A stretch of 64,000 nucleotides of DNA from Metellina segmentata (GCA_947359465.1 OX375879.1:95552271-95616270); one strand, 5' to 3'. Shown: positions 28,306-57,480, counted from the stretch's first letter. Translations and numbers: made by a program. The notes: generated by a model not told the origin, from the sequence alone.

Positions 28306-29540
28306 AACTAACTGAAACGATAGAAGTGGTAATTGGTACATTTATTTTGTGATAGATCATTTTAAAAGAAATTATCTTATTTGCACCTCATACCACACAT
28401 ACATGTATGTAATAATTAATCGTATAACCTTTACTTGAAGCAGATATTTGCTTGTAGAATATTCTTGTAGCTTGATTATTTTTGTTGGTTTCTATTATGC
28501 TTTATGCTCTGCTTTATACTCTGCTAAAAATAAAACGTATTCAGAAAATATTAAGTTTCATAAGCATAGTTATTGGACTGTTATTCCGTTGAATGACAGT
28601 TAACGATTTGCATGTAGCATATAATTCGTCACACAAATAAGATTTGTACGCATCTTCAAATTTATAAATTCTTAAAAAGTCTACGGAAATAAAATTTTAA
28701 TAAACTGAAGTTGCTTATTGTTTTCCCGTTCAAAAATGTTGCGGATTGATCCACTGCCTTCTGGAGATATCTAGAAGGAATTGATTGATCCCGGACCGTC
28801 AACAATAGCCCGTTGTGTTGCTCCAGTGTGACGTTGAGTGTTAAAATGATGGTATGTAGTATCCGAAAAGTTACAACTTATGGGTGATTTATCGCAAAAT
28901 GTGGTAACCTTCAAGTTTTTGTGCTTTTTATCCATGTTTAAGGCAACCCTATTCAGAAGAAATTTTGCAATGGTTCTTCCGTAGGATTTACGTTGATTCT
29001 TATTATTTGTTTGTTTGTTCTTTCAAGTAAGTTACACTTTTACTTTGCTTTATTAGGGTTTACCACTCTTGAATTTAGTAGCGCTCTAAAAAGTAAAGTA
29101 AAATATCAGATATATTAAATAGGAATAATTTTTAAAAAAGGAAAAACCCTTTTTAATACAATGGAAGAAATTTTACTATAAAATCTTCTAATTTTTCTGT
29201 GTGGTATTTACTCTAAACACGTCCGTTATTTTGCGTTGTTTCATCAATTAAATCCAGGTTTAACTCCTCAATTTTTAAAAATTGTTAGAAAAATGAAAAA
29301 ATGAGAAAAGTGATTGAAAAAACGCCGTTATGTTTTGGGACTTTGTACTGAAAAACTAATCGCATTAATTCTTATTTCTTTGCAGAAATGTTTGATGAGA
29401 CAATACAAATAGAAACTCTAAAGATATATTTCAGTAATTTATATCAAAAACACTGGATGGCCTTTGTCTAGGAAATTCTGAAAATGTACAACGCTTAGGA
29501 ACCAAAATGAGGGTGACGCTGTACCATGTCCAGGTGGGCA
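28306..29540. other. spacer upstream of gene A
   Basis: The SINE tail GGGATTGATCCCGGACC type at about 28780-28835 (plus) is the only element recognised. No TATA box or 5' exon of gene A is convincing. Confidence 0.4.
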
Positions 29541-29548
29541 CTTAGTAC

Positions 29549-29748
29549 AGTGGTTTATACGCATGCAAGCCAACGGTGATTGTGTCTCGTTGGCAGACGG
29601 GGGCCTTGCGTTATATGCTGTGACTTATCTAAAAAAATTCCTCTCGATACAGTGGTTTACACGCATGGAAGCCAACGGTCAAATGTTCTCGCCGGCAGGC
29701 GGGAATCTTGCATTTTACAGTTTACACACGAAAGAAACTTCAGTCAAT
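29549..29748. repeat. 100-bp direct repeat, two copies
   Basis: ACAGTGGTTTATACGCATGC at 29548 recurs as ACAGTGGTTTACACGCATGG 100 bases later, each followed by AAGCCAACGGT and a GGCAGrCGGG motif. One frame is open across both, but I recognise no protein. Confidence 0.6.
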
Positions 29749-30270
29749 GTAAGCATTGAACCCTCTTTGAATTTTTTAAATTTATCTAATTTTTTTGACG
29801 CATTATTACTTTTACACTATTGAAGAGATAAAGTACAACACTATTTAAAACCAAATATTTGAAAAGCTAGTTTATATCTTAACTGAATAAACAAAAACTC
29901 CCAATTTAAACAGCGCGCGTTACAATATGCAGCCTCTTTAAAAGCAAAAATTCACCAAATGGTAAAATTCATGTACTTACACCTGCAGAAATGCAATCCT
30001 TTACCATACAGATACTCCAATTTTAGATGTGTGATTTATTGTTATATTTCAACAGTCTCCATCACTATCATCGACGCATTAAAACTTCCGTGATTATTCT
30101 TTAAAAGATAACACGTCACGATAACGTGTGATAACGAGTGAGAAATAAAACTTTGAATTATTATTTTTCTTTTTTTCGATATTGTTGAAGTGCTGATAAA
30201 AGATTACTCTAAAGTAGATGAAAAGAAACTCAAATCGAAGAAGAAAGACTGAAAAAAAAACTACACGTAT

Positions 30271-30880
30271 TATGACGCATCCAGGCAAGAAAAGTGATAC
30301 AACTCAAAATAGCAGAATTTGAGAAACATAAAGGATAATATAAAACTTATATTGAAGTTGTTTTAGCTTTTTTTAAATTTCAGGTAAGTATTTATGTCTT
30401 TAAATTCTATTATATTCTATAGAATAGTAATATAACACACTGGGGCACCTCATACATGTAGGGGTTTGTGCCCCCAGGTGCGTTTCAATAGATGACAGCC
30501 CTGGAGACCGCAAGATGACCTCACATTTGACTAAGGGAGTTCTTCCCACCTATTTTGTGACTACCCACTCTCCAACGTTTGAAAACGGACGTGTTGCACT
30601 AGCGCTCTTCGGAGCTTTTGTTTTCGTTTAAGTCCATCCAACATCAACCCCTGTCAATAGATATTTACCTAAAATCTCTCTTTTGTTAAAATCCCCTAGA
30701 CCCCTTGCTACTGTAATTTCCAACAATAAATAAAATATTAAAGGTATCAGTGCTTCCATCACTATTTTCATCACTTGTGAGATTGAGTCTGATGATCTTT
30801 CCTACATACATATGTTTCAATTACATGACATCAAAATTTTTATTTCTTGACTTGTGTCACTTTTCTTGCCGAGTTACGAT
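30271..30880. mobile_element. TIR element, family shared with 59139
   Basis: The left end CAGGCAAGAAAAGTGATAC and right end GTGTCACTTTTCTTGCCGAG are inverted repeats. The internal sequence (ATTCTATAGAATAGTAATAT, ACACTGGGGC) matches the shorter copy at 59139-59406, but this copy carries about 300 extra bases. Confidence 0.65.
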
Positions 30881-30930
30881 GAGTCTAAAATCCTTTCAAA
30901 ACATTGAAATGTTGTGTTAGGTAGTTAGGT

Positions 30931-31144
30931 ACAGCTACACTCTACGTTTATGAGCGGTAGCAACGACATTGGCCATTTTTTTGGCACACTTCTGGGAATG
31001 AGTTACGGTAGATTAAGGCAACCCATCTGTCTTTACGGTTGAAAGAAAAAGGGTTTGAAATAATTATTTCCTTGGCGACATTAGAAGTGCTCCAAAAATA
31101 ATTTCCAAGGCCGTTGCCACCGCTCATAAACGTAGACTGTAGCT
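30931..31144. mobile_element. foldback MITE of about 214 bp
   Basis: ACAGCTACACTCTACGTTTA then TGAGCGGTAGCAACG on the left is mirrored by CGTTGCCACCGCTCATAAAC and GTAGACTGTAGCTGT on the right, about 35 bp with two changes. It interrupts SINE-like flanks. Confidence 0.75.
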
Positions 31145-31440
31145 GTGACGGTAGTTAATTATCGTCCTACTGGAGTTTCACAATGTTCTATTGGAGACAA
31201 TCAGGGCTCAATCCAGAACAGAAATCACGACACCCCGTAATTTTGAATCACGGTCAGATGACGCGGTCACATTTGAGCTGGCACCACACTCTCCGAACTC
31301 CCGTAGCATTCCAACGTGAAGACATTTGAGGTCAAGACAGATTTAACGCTCACCAATCCCGCATACATGACGGTCTTCGCTTCTACCTCGTTTCGAACTC
31401 GCCACCCTCTGGTTGTTAATCCTTTGTTCTACCATGTCGA
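31145..31440 (-). mobile_element. SINE, minus, head-to-head with the next SINE
   Basis: The tail TTAATTATCGTCCTACTGGA and body GATGACGCGGTCACATTTGA run to a tRNA-like head (TTCGAACTCGCCACCC). Confidence 0.65.
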
Positions 31441-31712
31441 CTAACATGTCTGGTGGTTAAGGTGTTAGCCTGTAGATCGGAAGGTTCCTGGTTCGATTCC
31501 GGGTCACTGAATGATTGTTTGCAAACGTATGGTGTAGAGGCCGCTGGTGCACCTTAAAATTGTCGTGGTCAAAAGTCCTCACGTTGGGTTGGTGTGGATG
31601 TTTGGAGAGTGGGGTGCTAGCTCAGGTGTTGCTTCCTCTCATACTATGGTGTTGTCTTCGGATCTTTCCCTCAGGGGATTGATCCTGGACCATCGTCAAT
31701 AGGATGTTACCT
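31441..31712 (+). mobile_element. SINE family 1, plus
   Basis: A box TGGTGGTTAAGGTGTTAGCC at about 31451, B box GGTTCGATTCC near 31491 and the body TTGTCGTGGTCAAAAGTCC. It is the best preserved tRNA-like head in the window. Confidence 0.85.
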
Positions 31713-31984
31713 TTCGAAACAGGAGTCGATGTTACCAAATTTTGTTACCTTTCGAAACAGGAGTACCACGCTTAATTTTTGAGTGTCACAAAAGTGCGAA
31801 TGTTTTAATACCATGAAAAAAATAAATGATACATAACTGAACAATATCGCGATCAAAAGAGCATTAAACAAAGAATGTTATAAATGCTCATGGATCTTGC
31901 GCTGACGTCATCAACTGATGCAATCGCAGTGCAAAGAAATTTACACTCACGAAAATTTACACTCACTGCAGCTCACATTAATTA

Positions 31985-32585
31985 GTCTGACGCCGGCCTC
32001 CTTTGTGTGAGCACGACGTTTGATGTGTCATTTGTTTCATTTCTTTACTCTTTATAAAAAATAATAGAAATAAAACTTAAATATTTAATACGTGTTTAGA
32101 TATCCCACTTCAAAAATTGGAAATTTCGCCAAAATTTCAATATGTCCAAATATATACATAATAAACACAAGAAAGATTATAGAAACGTCAAGAGGAAGAA
32201 AGTGCGAGAGATGGGGAGTTCAAAAAGATCTGGACATTCGGTGCTGAGCGTTAACGGGCTTGGCAAAAACGCCTCAAAGTTGAAACGTCGCGCATCTCAC
32301 TTTATTTAGTCCAGCTCCGGCCTTCGTGCGAGCACGTTTGAGGTGTTTCGTATCTTTGCGCTTATAAATAATAATAATAGAAAATATACTAAATATTTAG
32401 TACTTGTTTAGCTATCGGACTTCAAAGTGTGGATAGTGCAAAAGTTTTAAAATGTCAAAATATATGTATAATAAACACAAGAAGAACTATTGAAAACGTC
32501 AGCAGGAAGAAAGATCGAGCGATGTGGAATCCAAGAAAATCCGAACATCCGATGCTAAGTGTCAATGAGTGACTAGGGCACGTTA
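31985..32585. repeat. diverged tandem duplication, period about 325 bp
   Basis: A block starting near CGCCGGCCTCCTTTGTG (31990) recurs near CTCCGGCCTTCGTGCGAGC (32314). Both halves then share AATAATAGAAA, TTTAGyTATC, ATAATAAACACAAGAA and a GAACATCCGATGCTgAG-like end. Confidence 0.6.
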
Positions 32586-33813
32586 AATAGGTCGTGGTCA
32601 CAATGTCCCCCATGTTCCCATACCAAATCAATACCTCTGGGGGTACCTGATCAGGGGGTTATCGGCCACTGATTGGGATCTAAATTACGATATGTGTGAG
32701 TGAATGGATGTATGAAAGGGACCTTCCTGTAAAACGGATGTGTCATGTATGTCGAGCAAAGTCGGACTTCCTCCCAATGGGGCTCAATAACATGGAAGGC
32801 GCACCACCCTCGCCTCTTGCCGTCTTCGACGGGCCTGGCACTCCTGTGGTATGCCAGTGTAGGCATAAGAAACAACAAACATTGTCAATGAGCTAGGAGG
32901 AAGTTCTTGAACATATAGGCGTTGCACCTCCAAGGTGAACAAATGCCTGATACGAGTGCGCCACGTATCTTCACTGCTCAGTTCGGCACAAATAGCATAT
33001 CTGATGACATAAACGTCTTATAATCTAATGATGTAGTTCAACTCATAGAAGTCGGTAATGAGCCACAACCTTCACCATCAACAGCGAGTGCACCAAGTGT
33101 GATTTATGTGCGGAACGATGAACATTCGATGTGTGAAATTAAAACAGTCAAGTACTAATTTCTTTCTCTCATTCACCATAAGGCCTCACTGGCCGTATTC
33201 TACGCCTTAAACCAGCGGCCGTGTCCCGACACAACCCCGTCCGGTTTTTTCTGTCGCTTTATGTCGTCATACACTCTTATAAGTGGGATTTTGTGCGTAA
33301 ATAACACGACGGAGTTGGGAATTATAATGTCTTTATTCCAAAATGCTCTCACATAAAGCATATTTATGTCACTTTAAAATGTAGTTTATCACCGCTTCGG
33401 CAACGTCTGGAGTTTAATATAATCAACGTTGACCAGTTAACTTTACAATTTACATTGGGAAAATACTGAAATCTTATTGGAAAAACAAGTTAAGTTGACT
33501 TTCCATTCCAGAATACGCACAAAAAATTCATTCCACATGCGAAAGCACTATTACCACCTGCATTGAACGCGTGAGGTAAAGCCTCTCATAAAAAAGCAGC
33601 ACTTTTACAACCATCAAACACTGTAGTACAAATACGACCGTATAAGTGTGATGTGAGTTCCAATAAAACACTCGAAATACAAAATAATGACTTTATTAAA
33701 ACATGCCATGACTTTATTAAAACATGCCATGACTTTATTCTTAAAAAAAAAATTCTGAAAGAGATTTGAGCAACCGCGCACGAAGAACGTGGTAAATTGT
33801 TCCAATAAAATCG
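32586..33813. other. spacer between genes A and B
   Basis: The stretch 32590-32900 is GC-richer and looks like a repeat fragment (CTCCCAATGGGGCTC, CTTCGACGGGCCTGGCACTC), not a gene I recognise. The stretch 33390-33440 shares the CGGCAACGTCTGG segment with 24470. Confidence 0.35.
33692..33739 (-). terminator. three AATAAA polyadenylation words in 21-bp repeats, gene B
   Basis: On the minus strand AATAAAGTCATGGCATGTTT is tandemly repeated, placing AATAAA at 33692-33697, 33713-33718 and 33734-33739, 75-120 bases past the gene B stop. Confidence 0.65.
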
Positions 33814-51310
<17,497 letters not shown>

Positions 51311-51355
51311 GTCTCAAATCAGCGTTAAAAAGGACTTGAAGAAGTGTTAAGGCGA

Positions 51356-51363
51356 CTTTTATA
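51356..51363 (-). promoter_or_regulatory. TATA box of gene B
   Basis: TATAAAAG on the minus strand, 46 bases before the candidate ATG. Transcription would begin near 51325-51333 and leave a short 5' leader. Confidence 0.6.
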
Positions 51364-51639
51364 GCAACGTCCTCTATTGTCATATTTTATCGGGGAAGGA
51401 TGCCAATCTTTATTCAGATAAGATCATAGACTAACTAGAACTAAAAACTATTCGGCTTAACTTTGCTCCTAGTAGAGCACGTGGTCGTTTTTGGAATGAT
51501 AATTTATAAATACGCATATCGTTTCACAATTTAGTAACGTAGGTAGTCGTCTGTGATTGGATATCGAATTATTGGTTGGATTTTTATCAAGTAATGGACA
51601 TTTTCACGCAGAGAAATGTTTATCGACACAGAATGAAAT

Positions 51640-51730
51640 ACACCCAGAGAATAATTGGACCTACATTGGCTACAACTCGCAGATTGCTAGCGCAGTTTGC
51701 AAACCCACTGAGTCACGACGGCCCCGGATA
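51640..51730 (-). mobile_element. SINE family 2 fragment
   Basis: ATTGCTAGCGCAGTTTGC and CCACTGAGTCACGACGGCCC match the tRNA-like head of the family-2 copy at 6240-6470. Confidence 0.4.
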
Positions 51731-51739
51731 TCGAATGAG

Positions 51740-53017
51740 TCGATTATAAATTTTAAAAGTAAATTTTCTTCAACTCAACGAAGGCAAGTTCGATTTCATA
51801 TTCGCTTTTATTCACAATATTAACAGTAACATTGTTTTATTTGTATTTTAAGATTATATACTATTTCGAAGTTACTCAAAGTTACCAACTACTATTTTTT
51901 AAGTATTATTGAAATTATCATTCAAATTGTGGGAGTTGGAGAGATTCCTTGTTTTCCATCTTCGTGAATAAAAAGGTTTTCGTTGAACTTTTTTGTTAAC
52001 TGAGAGTTAATGTTTTTTTGGGGGGGTTTTGCACCTGTGCAGATTAGGCTAAGTGGGATTAGTAAGAAGACTTACTGCATTCAAGTCTTGTTTCTGTTTA
52101 ACATCAATAAGATGTAAGAATTTGAAATTTTTTTACATTTCTAAAATATATTTTAAGTTTTTAAGGACCAGTGAGGATGAAATAGCACCACGACTTTCAT
52201 TAATTTTCTTTAAAATAGCCATAAATCCCTAGTATTTTCATTCAGTATTTTTTTATTCCTATAAATAGATGAAGGCTGATGTCCATGACTTAAAAATACA
52301 TTCCACGAATTAACTTACAGGCTTCATGTTGAAGCATGATTGAAATTTCTACTTTCTTACAAGTCCTACTGAATCCATTGCTTTTTTATGAGCATACAGG
52401 ACATCGTGATGGTTTAACGCCTCCTGTAACAAAAGGCCATACCACGACTCTTGTGACGTGATGGATGTAGGCCAACGATCTCCGCTATTATTACATTTTG
52501 TTATTACATTTTTATTATTAAGAAAACATTTCACACATTTGTTTATTTCCTTACTGTCTACGAATATATTCCCGTGTTTAAATCAACAAAAAATTCAGAA
52601 TTTATGTAATTCAAAAATCTCTTGCTTTTTTTTTTAAGTCTGCAAATTTTTTAAGTACTATACCACAGCTCATAAAATGTAAATGCTGAAATGAAATTAT
52701 TGAATTTTTTATTTTATAACTTACAAATTAATACACATGTTCTATTCTCCTTCTTAAAAAGCTAATAATAATACTTTGTTATTGGTATAATCTGCATAAA
52801 AATTAATTCAGAGGCTTTATTTTCAAAATGAATGACAAGCAATCAATTTCTTCACTTATAGTTATAATATTTTTATTATCCTTTTAACAAGAAATTAATA
52901 CATGAGGATTCACATCAAAGACTACAAATCCCATAGCAAATCCTCATCAATATTTATATTGAATCAATATAATTCATCAGCATACACATGACATGTGTAA
53001 TACATAATTATATGACA
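51740..53017. other. AT-rich stretch with one weak open frame
   Basis: At 52349-52470 the minus strand encodes a protein-like stretch (SQESWYGLLLQEALNHHDVL, LYAHKKAMDS) that hits TAG. A good donor GTAAGTT lies just after, at about 52319, but in another frame. It may be a decayed or frameshifted exon. No identity is offered. Confidence 0.25.
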
Positions 53018-53285
53018 CTAGCCACTGCGTTGCTAGCCCGGCGTTGCCCGAGCCCGTGATGTAAGATATTAATCTGGAGAAAATTTTCCGCAGATTTTCA
53101 AATCCATTGAAGATATATTCACTTTAAAAATTATTTATTTAAAGAAAATCATATATTTAGATAACAATCTAAACTGAAATTTTCCGCAGATTTCAAATCC
53201 GTTGAAATTTTTACTCTATATTTAACGGTCTATGAGATAGAAAAAAGAAGTCTGACTATAGTTAAAAGATTTCGGGCATACATTC
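53018..53285 (-). mobile_element. Helitron 3' part
   Basis: On the minus strand it ends GCAACGCAGTGGCTAG before T, preceded by GGGCAACGCCGGGC, the same end as 9955. The interior has TTTGAAATCTGCGGAAAA. The 5' half is absent. Confidence 0.7.
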
Positions 53286-53496
53286 CACTGCAAATATTAG
53301 ATATATAAAAAGAATTTTCTTATAAACGACTTAATGTATCAGAATAAAGGTTTTATTATTTGCTATTTTATTTTTTATTTATTGTTCTTTAAACAAGAGC
53401 TGAATAGATTATACGACTCCCACTAAATATTACATATCCACCAGGCATCATATGGCAATTTATGCTTGACTTTCAAGTAAATGTGAAAACTACATT

Positions 53497-53790
53497 CTAC
53501 CATATAACAAAATGATACAAAACTACATCTACATTGATACTACAATGATACAACATCTTTATCAGGAAATAAAGGGATAAAAATATCAAGACTAATATTC
53601 TAAATTTGTGTTTGCAGTTTTCACGTTTTGATTCTACTTTTGATTTACGTTTCGCATCCGATACATCACACATATATTTTACTTTACAAAAAAAATTTAA
53701 TAATATATTGGTTGATGGCCAAATAATATGTTCCATGACATGGTCAGCTTTATAATTTTGTGTACAGTCATTAAGTCTAAATATATTCAT
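53497..53790 (-). CDS. open frame with a hydrophobic segment, doubtful
   Basis: ATG at 53790 opens 97 codons on the minus strand. The middle is basic (SDAKRKSKVESKRENC) and the end has a predicted membrane stretch (FRILVLIFLSLYFLI). It could be a 3' exon of the candidate minus-strand gene whose pieces lie at 56086 and 59434. No homology is recognised and AT-rich chance frames are common here. Confidence 0.2.
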   Translation of the reverse strand: MNIFRLNDCTQNYKADHVMEHIIWPSTNILLNFFCKVKYMCDVSDAKRKSKVESKRENCKHKFRILVLIFLSLYFLIKMLYHCSINVDVVLYHFVIW

Positions 53791-53885
53791 TTTGGTGAGA
53801 GTATATTTAACGAATTATGAAGTACAAATAACTGTTGATTATCAACTTTTAGAAATTCCTTTTCATATTCACACAACAATTTTAA

Positions 53886-55550
53886 GGGGTTAGGTCCTTT
53901 TAAATTTTCAAAAAAAAAAATCAAAAATATTATGATCTAATTTTAATGCTCTGTTACTTAGCAACGTTTTAAAACAAACCTGGTGTAAAATTTCACTCTT
54001 GAACGGAAGTTATGGTTAAAAGAGTGAAGCCCTTAATCAAACATTTAGAGCCAAATGGTTTGTTTACATTTTGTACTTCGTCGATATCAGTGATCACAAA
54101 AATGTAATTTGACTACGCTCTATATTGCTAAAGCCATCTCCATGTACATTGTTTAATTAATTTTATTTTTTATCTGGAACAATGTACTTTGAATTCTACT
54201 TTTAGTTTCATTTGTTTCCTTCCTTTAAGGGGGTCCGGGACACAAAAATCGTCAAATTTTCGATTTTTTTTTTTTATTACTTTAAGAAATTCTCTGTGTT
54301 TTTCTGCTTAAAATGACGTCTAAATCCTGTTTCTATCTTAATTAAAACTAGAGATGTAATAATTTTTGTGGTGCGTTGTTTTGAAAATCTAACACTCTTG
54401 ACAGTTGTTGTCATGGCAACAACATCTGTCTTTAAAACTTTAAATGCGTTTTTCTCCATGATACATTTTTCAAGATTTCCTGTATTCGAATTGCTATAAG
54501 TCGAAAACCGATAAAGTTCAAGGGTTGAAATTTGGAATATATCTTTTTCAAACATTATACTTTAATTTTGATTCAGCAAATTTGAAACAAATATTTACTT
54601 TTAAAAATATGACTTTTTGAAAAACAAGTACCTTACAATTTTCAAAAATTTTCATTCAAATATTTTTAATTTTTTATTAAATTAATATTTTTTAAATTGC
54701 TGAATCAAAATTAAAGTTAAAAATTTGTGAATAATTTACTGCAAGAATTTTGAAAATCGACCAAGAATATTTTGAGCCTTAACAATTTAAAATAACCCCT
54801 CTTTTTTTCAAAAAATTTTAATTAAAAATTTTTTTTTAATTTTGGAAAGATTTTGTGTTTTGATTTTGCTTATTAGTTGGATGGGTAATCAGTACAAAAA
54901 AATTCTAAATTTTAAATTAATTAATAAAAAAAAATTTCTGATGTGTCCCGGACCCCCTTAATGCGAAAGAATTTCACAAGCGAATTGTTTTTAACGACGA
55001 TATCTCAAAACTGTGATTTTACCACTTGCGCGCAAGATTTCTCTGGAATGGTTGGTTAGAATTACATGAAATTTTAATTGATTATGTAAACCATATATAT
55101 GTTTAAAATGACCAACTTTTTTGTCTATCTTGTTGAAAGTTTTTGAAAAAAAGTTAATTTTGTGTTAAAAAAAATGCACTTTTTTTTTATTAAAAAAAAT
55201 TTTGTAAGAAATTAAAAAAAAAAAATACAAGAGTTCGTCATTGTAATTATATTATGTAATTTTAAGTATATAAAAAAATTCAGCTCAGAATAATAATTAT
55301 TTTGCCCAGAATACTGCGCGCAATGCACCATATAATATTCTAACAACAAAAACAATGCATTTCATAATGGTCCAATTTACAATATATTTAAGGGGTAGAA
55401 ATTAAAAAATAAATAATTTACAAAAGATAAAGGTAGTTAAAATCTGCATACAAAATTTCATTTATGTAAATAATTTATTCATGGAGATATTAAGATTCGA
55501 AATGTAGTGATTTTTTTGCATATTTTGACATTTAAAAGGTACTTAACCCC
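53886..55550. mobile_element. TTAA-flanked TIR element, outer of a nested pair
   Basis: TTAA at 53882-53885 then GGGGTTAGGTCCTTTTAAA, mirrored by TTTAAAAGGTACTTAACCCC and TTAA at 55551-55554. No transposase is visible. A second TTAA element is inserted inside. Confidence 0.75.
54229..54957. mobile_element. TTAA-flanked TIR element, inner of a nested pair
   Basis: TTAA at 54225-54228 then GGGGGTCCGGGACACA, mirrored by TGTGTCCCGGACCCCC and TTAA at 54958-54961. Inside, ACTTTAATTTTGATTCAGCA near 54559 is repeated in inverse near 54697. The interior is non-coding. Confidence 0.8.
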
Positions 55551-55554
55551 TTAA

Positions 55555-56085
55555 TAAAACAAGATAATTATGAGATCATGCAAAACACATCAGGGTGAGG
55601 AAGTATAGAGAACCTCGATCTAAATTTTTAATTCAGATATAATCTCCATTAAATTCTAAATGTTGGTTTACTATCAATTTAGATTCACAGAATGAGCACT
55701 GCTATTTTTTTTAACATTAAATGTATACAATACCCAGAATTACATGTAATATACATATAATTTTAGAAATATGGTTCTTATTCCGAACTGTAAAATCATT
55801 GTATTTAATTCATTTTCTTTTCTCTAATCGCACCCAAAATTTATTCAGGTTACAAGAACAGTTGTTCTTGTATTCTAGCTGCTACTTATTCCAGTAAATG
55901 AACATCAATAGATGACAATGCATGAATTTTGATACGATTAAAAATATGAAATATTGGGTGCGATTACAGAAAAGAACATGAATTAAGTACAATTAATTAT
56001 TTTACAATTCCAAATAAGGCGTTAACACATAATATTTCGTAAATAAAATTTAAATCGTGGACAACAGAAGGAAACTTGTGCTTAC
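55555..56085. other. AT-rich stretch
   Basis: Contains an imperfect inverted pair (AATCGCACCCAAAATTT near 55828 and ATATTGGGTGCGATTAC near 55950), probably a small MITE. No gene. Confidence 0.35.
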
Positions 56086-56237
56086 CTAAATCCATTAATT
56101 TTGTATTCTTATACAACGTTGTTATTTCCAAATCACTTTTAATATAAGCAGAAGATAGTATTTTTGGATGTGGCAGTTCAATGTGTGCAAAAATAATGTC
56201 ACTTTTCATATCCAAAAGAGTCGAATATTTATCCAAG
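56086..56237 (-). CDS. candidate internal exon of an unrecognised gene
   Basis: Acceptor AAAGCAG and donor GTAAGC bound about 50 codons on the minus strand: DKYSTLLDMKSDIIFAHIE, LPHPKILSSAYIKSDLEI and YKNTKLMDL. Composition is protein-like and not AT-biased junk. No domain is recognised and no exon in clear phase is joined to it. Confidence 0.4.
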
Positions 56238-56307
56238 CTGCTTTGAGATGTACAAAATTATAGTTCTGTTAAAGATTGAAATTGAGAGAGAACTTTGATT
56301 TATAGAC

Positions 56308-56362
56308 CTCAGCAAATTCTAAACTCTCTGCTATAGCTACAGATAATGTTTCTAGTTCTTTC
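56308..56362 (-). CDS. possible short exon upstream of 56086
   Basis: After acceptor TTTTTTAG the frame KELETLSVAIAESLEFAE runs to a possible donor GTCTAT. The phase does not fit the 56086-56237 exon without adjustment, so the pairing is doubtful. Confidence 0.25.
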
Positions 56363-56827
56363 CTAAAAAAATGGAATTAAAATATCGCACAAATCAATAT
56401 TTCTCATTAAATTTACTTGCATTTCAAAATAATAGCAGTATCGTGTTTCAAAAATATTAGTAATAATGATACATACTAATTCTCAGCAAAATCATTTTAA
56501 TTATACATTGTAACTTAAATTTGTACTCGTAATTCAAAATAGAGTTTTTATTATTTGTTTAAAATCATTGTATTAAAACAATAATATTAACTCAAACTAT
56601 TATATTATTTAATTTGTATTTTAAACAGGTATATATTTGTATTAATTGTGTACATGATCATTATTAAATACAGTAAGTGAGCACGTGATTATTTAATTTT
56701 ACTGTCACATAATTTCCATATGTAATCTCAATGACTAAATATTAATTAATTAGTCCAATATATACTTTTATTAATGTTCATTTGTTCTAATCGTTATGAA
56801 ATTAAGAATACGTTTCTGAAAGCAGTA

Positions 56828-57480
56828 TCTATATATATAATTCTTTTACGTGGCACGCAAAAAAAGACGTTATTTGTAATCGCGTTTTGGCAACACTGTA
56901 CGATTGTTTGTTTATCGCGAAGTTTTCGCGCATCGATTGAATTTATAGCGTTATAGGATGAAATTTTATTGAAAAAAAAAAAGAAATTTTAATGATCTGT
57001 TGCAGTTAGTTTATAATAGAAATCAAAGAAAGCGGAGGATCTTTTCTGGGCCATTTAAAAAACGGTCCTTTTCAGGGCCAACAATTATAGTTCAACAAGA
57101 CGCTTGCACAACAACTTTCGGCAACAAACTCAATGAAAAAGTGTGGGTCGTTTGAGTGCTGGGAAAATGTACACACAAACAACATGCTGGGTATTCAATT
57201 TCCAAAGCAACGCTCACATTTTGAGTCAAAATTTGCACAAAGTTTTCATTTTAATTCTGATTTTAGAGATACTGTATATATTTTTTCTGTAATACAGCAA
57301 ATTTAGATTTGAAAAACATTTTTTTGGTAACATATTTTGTAAACAATCCCTTCTGCTAGGACACATGTCTTCATTGAGGCGAGCGAAGCGAGCATAGGTT
57401 CGCGCAGCGAACCAATGAGGATTGCGAAGCAATCCTCCGGGGGTTGGCGAGCGTTAGCGAGCAGGGGGCAGGCCCCCTAG
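56828..57480 (+). mobile_element. non-autonomous Helitron, both ends present
   Basis: It starts TCTATATATATAATTC after A and ends with hairpin GGGGGCAGGCCCCC and CTAG before T. The subterminal zone is a run of palindromic words (GGCGAGCGAAGCGAGC, GGTTCGCGCAGCGAACC, GGATTGCGAAGCAATCC). It is 653 bp with no protein. Confidence 0.8.

Noticed and set aside
29985..30010. Good donor-like GTAAGT as a possible 5' non-coding exon of gene A
   Set aside because: No clear TATA box or leader accompanies it, and many such donors occur by chance.
32651..32896. Overlapping plus and minus frames in a GC-richer block
   Set aside because: Both are open only because of local composition, and no family is recognised. 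I treat it as a repeat fragment.
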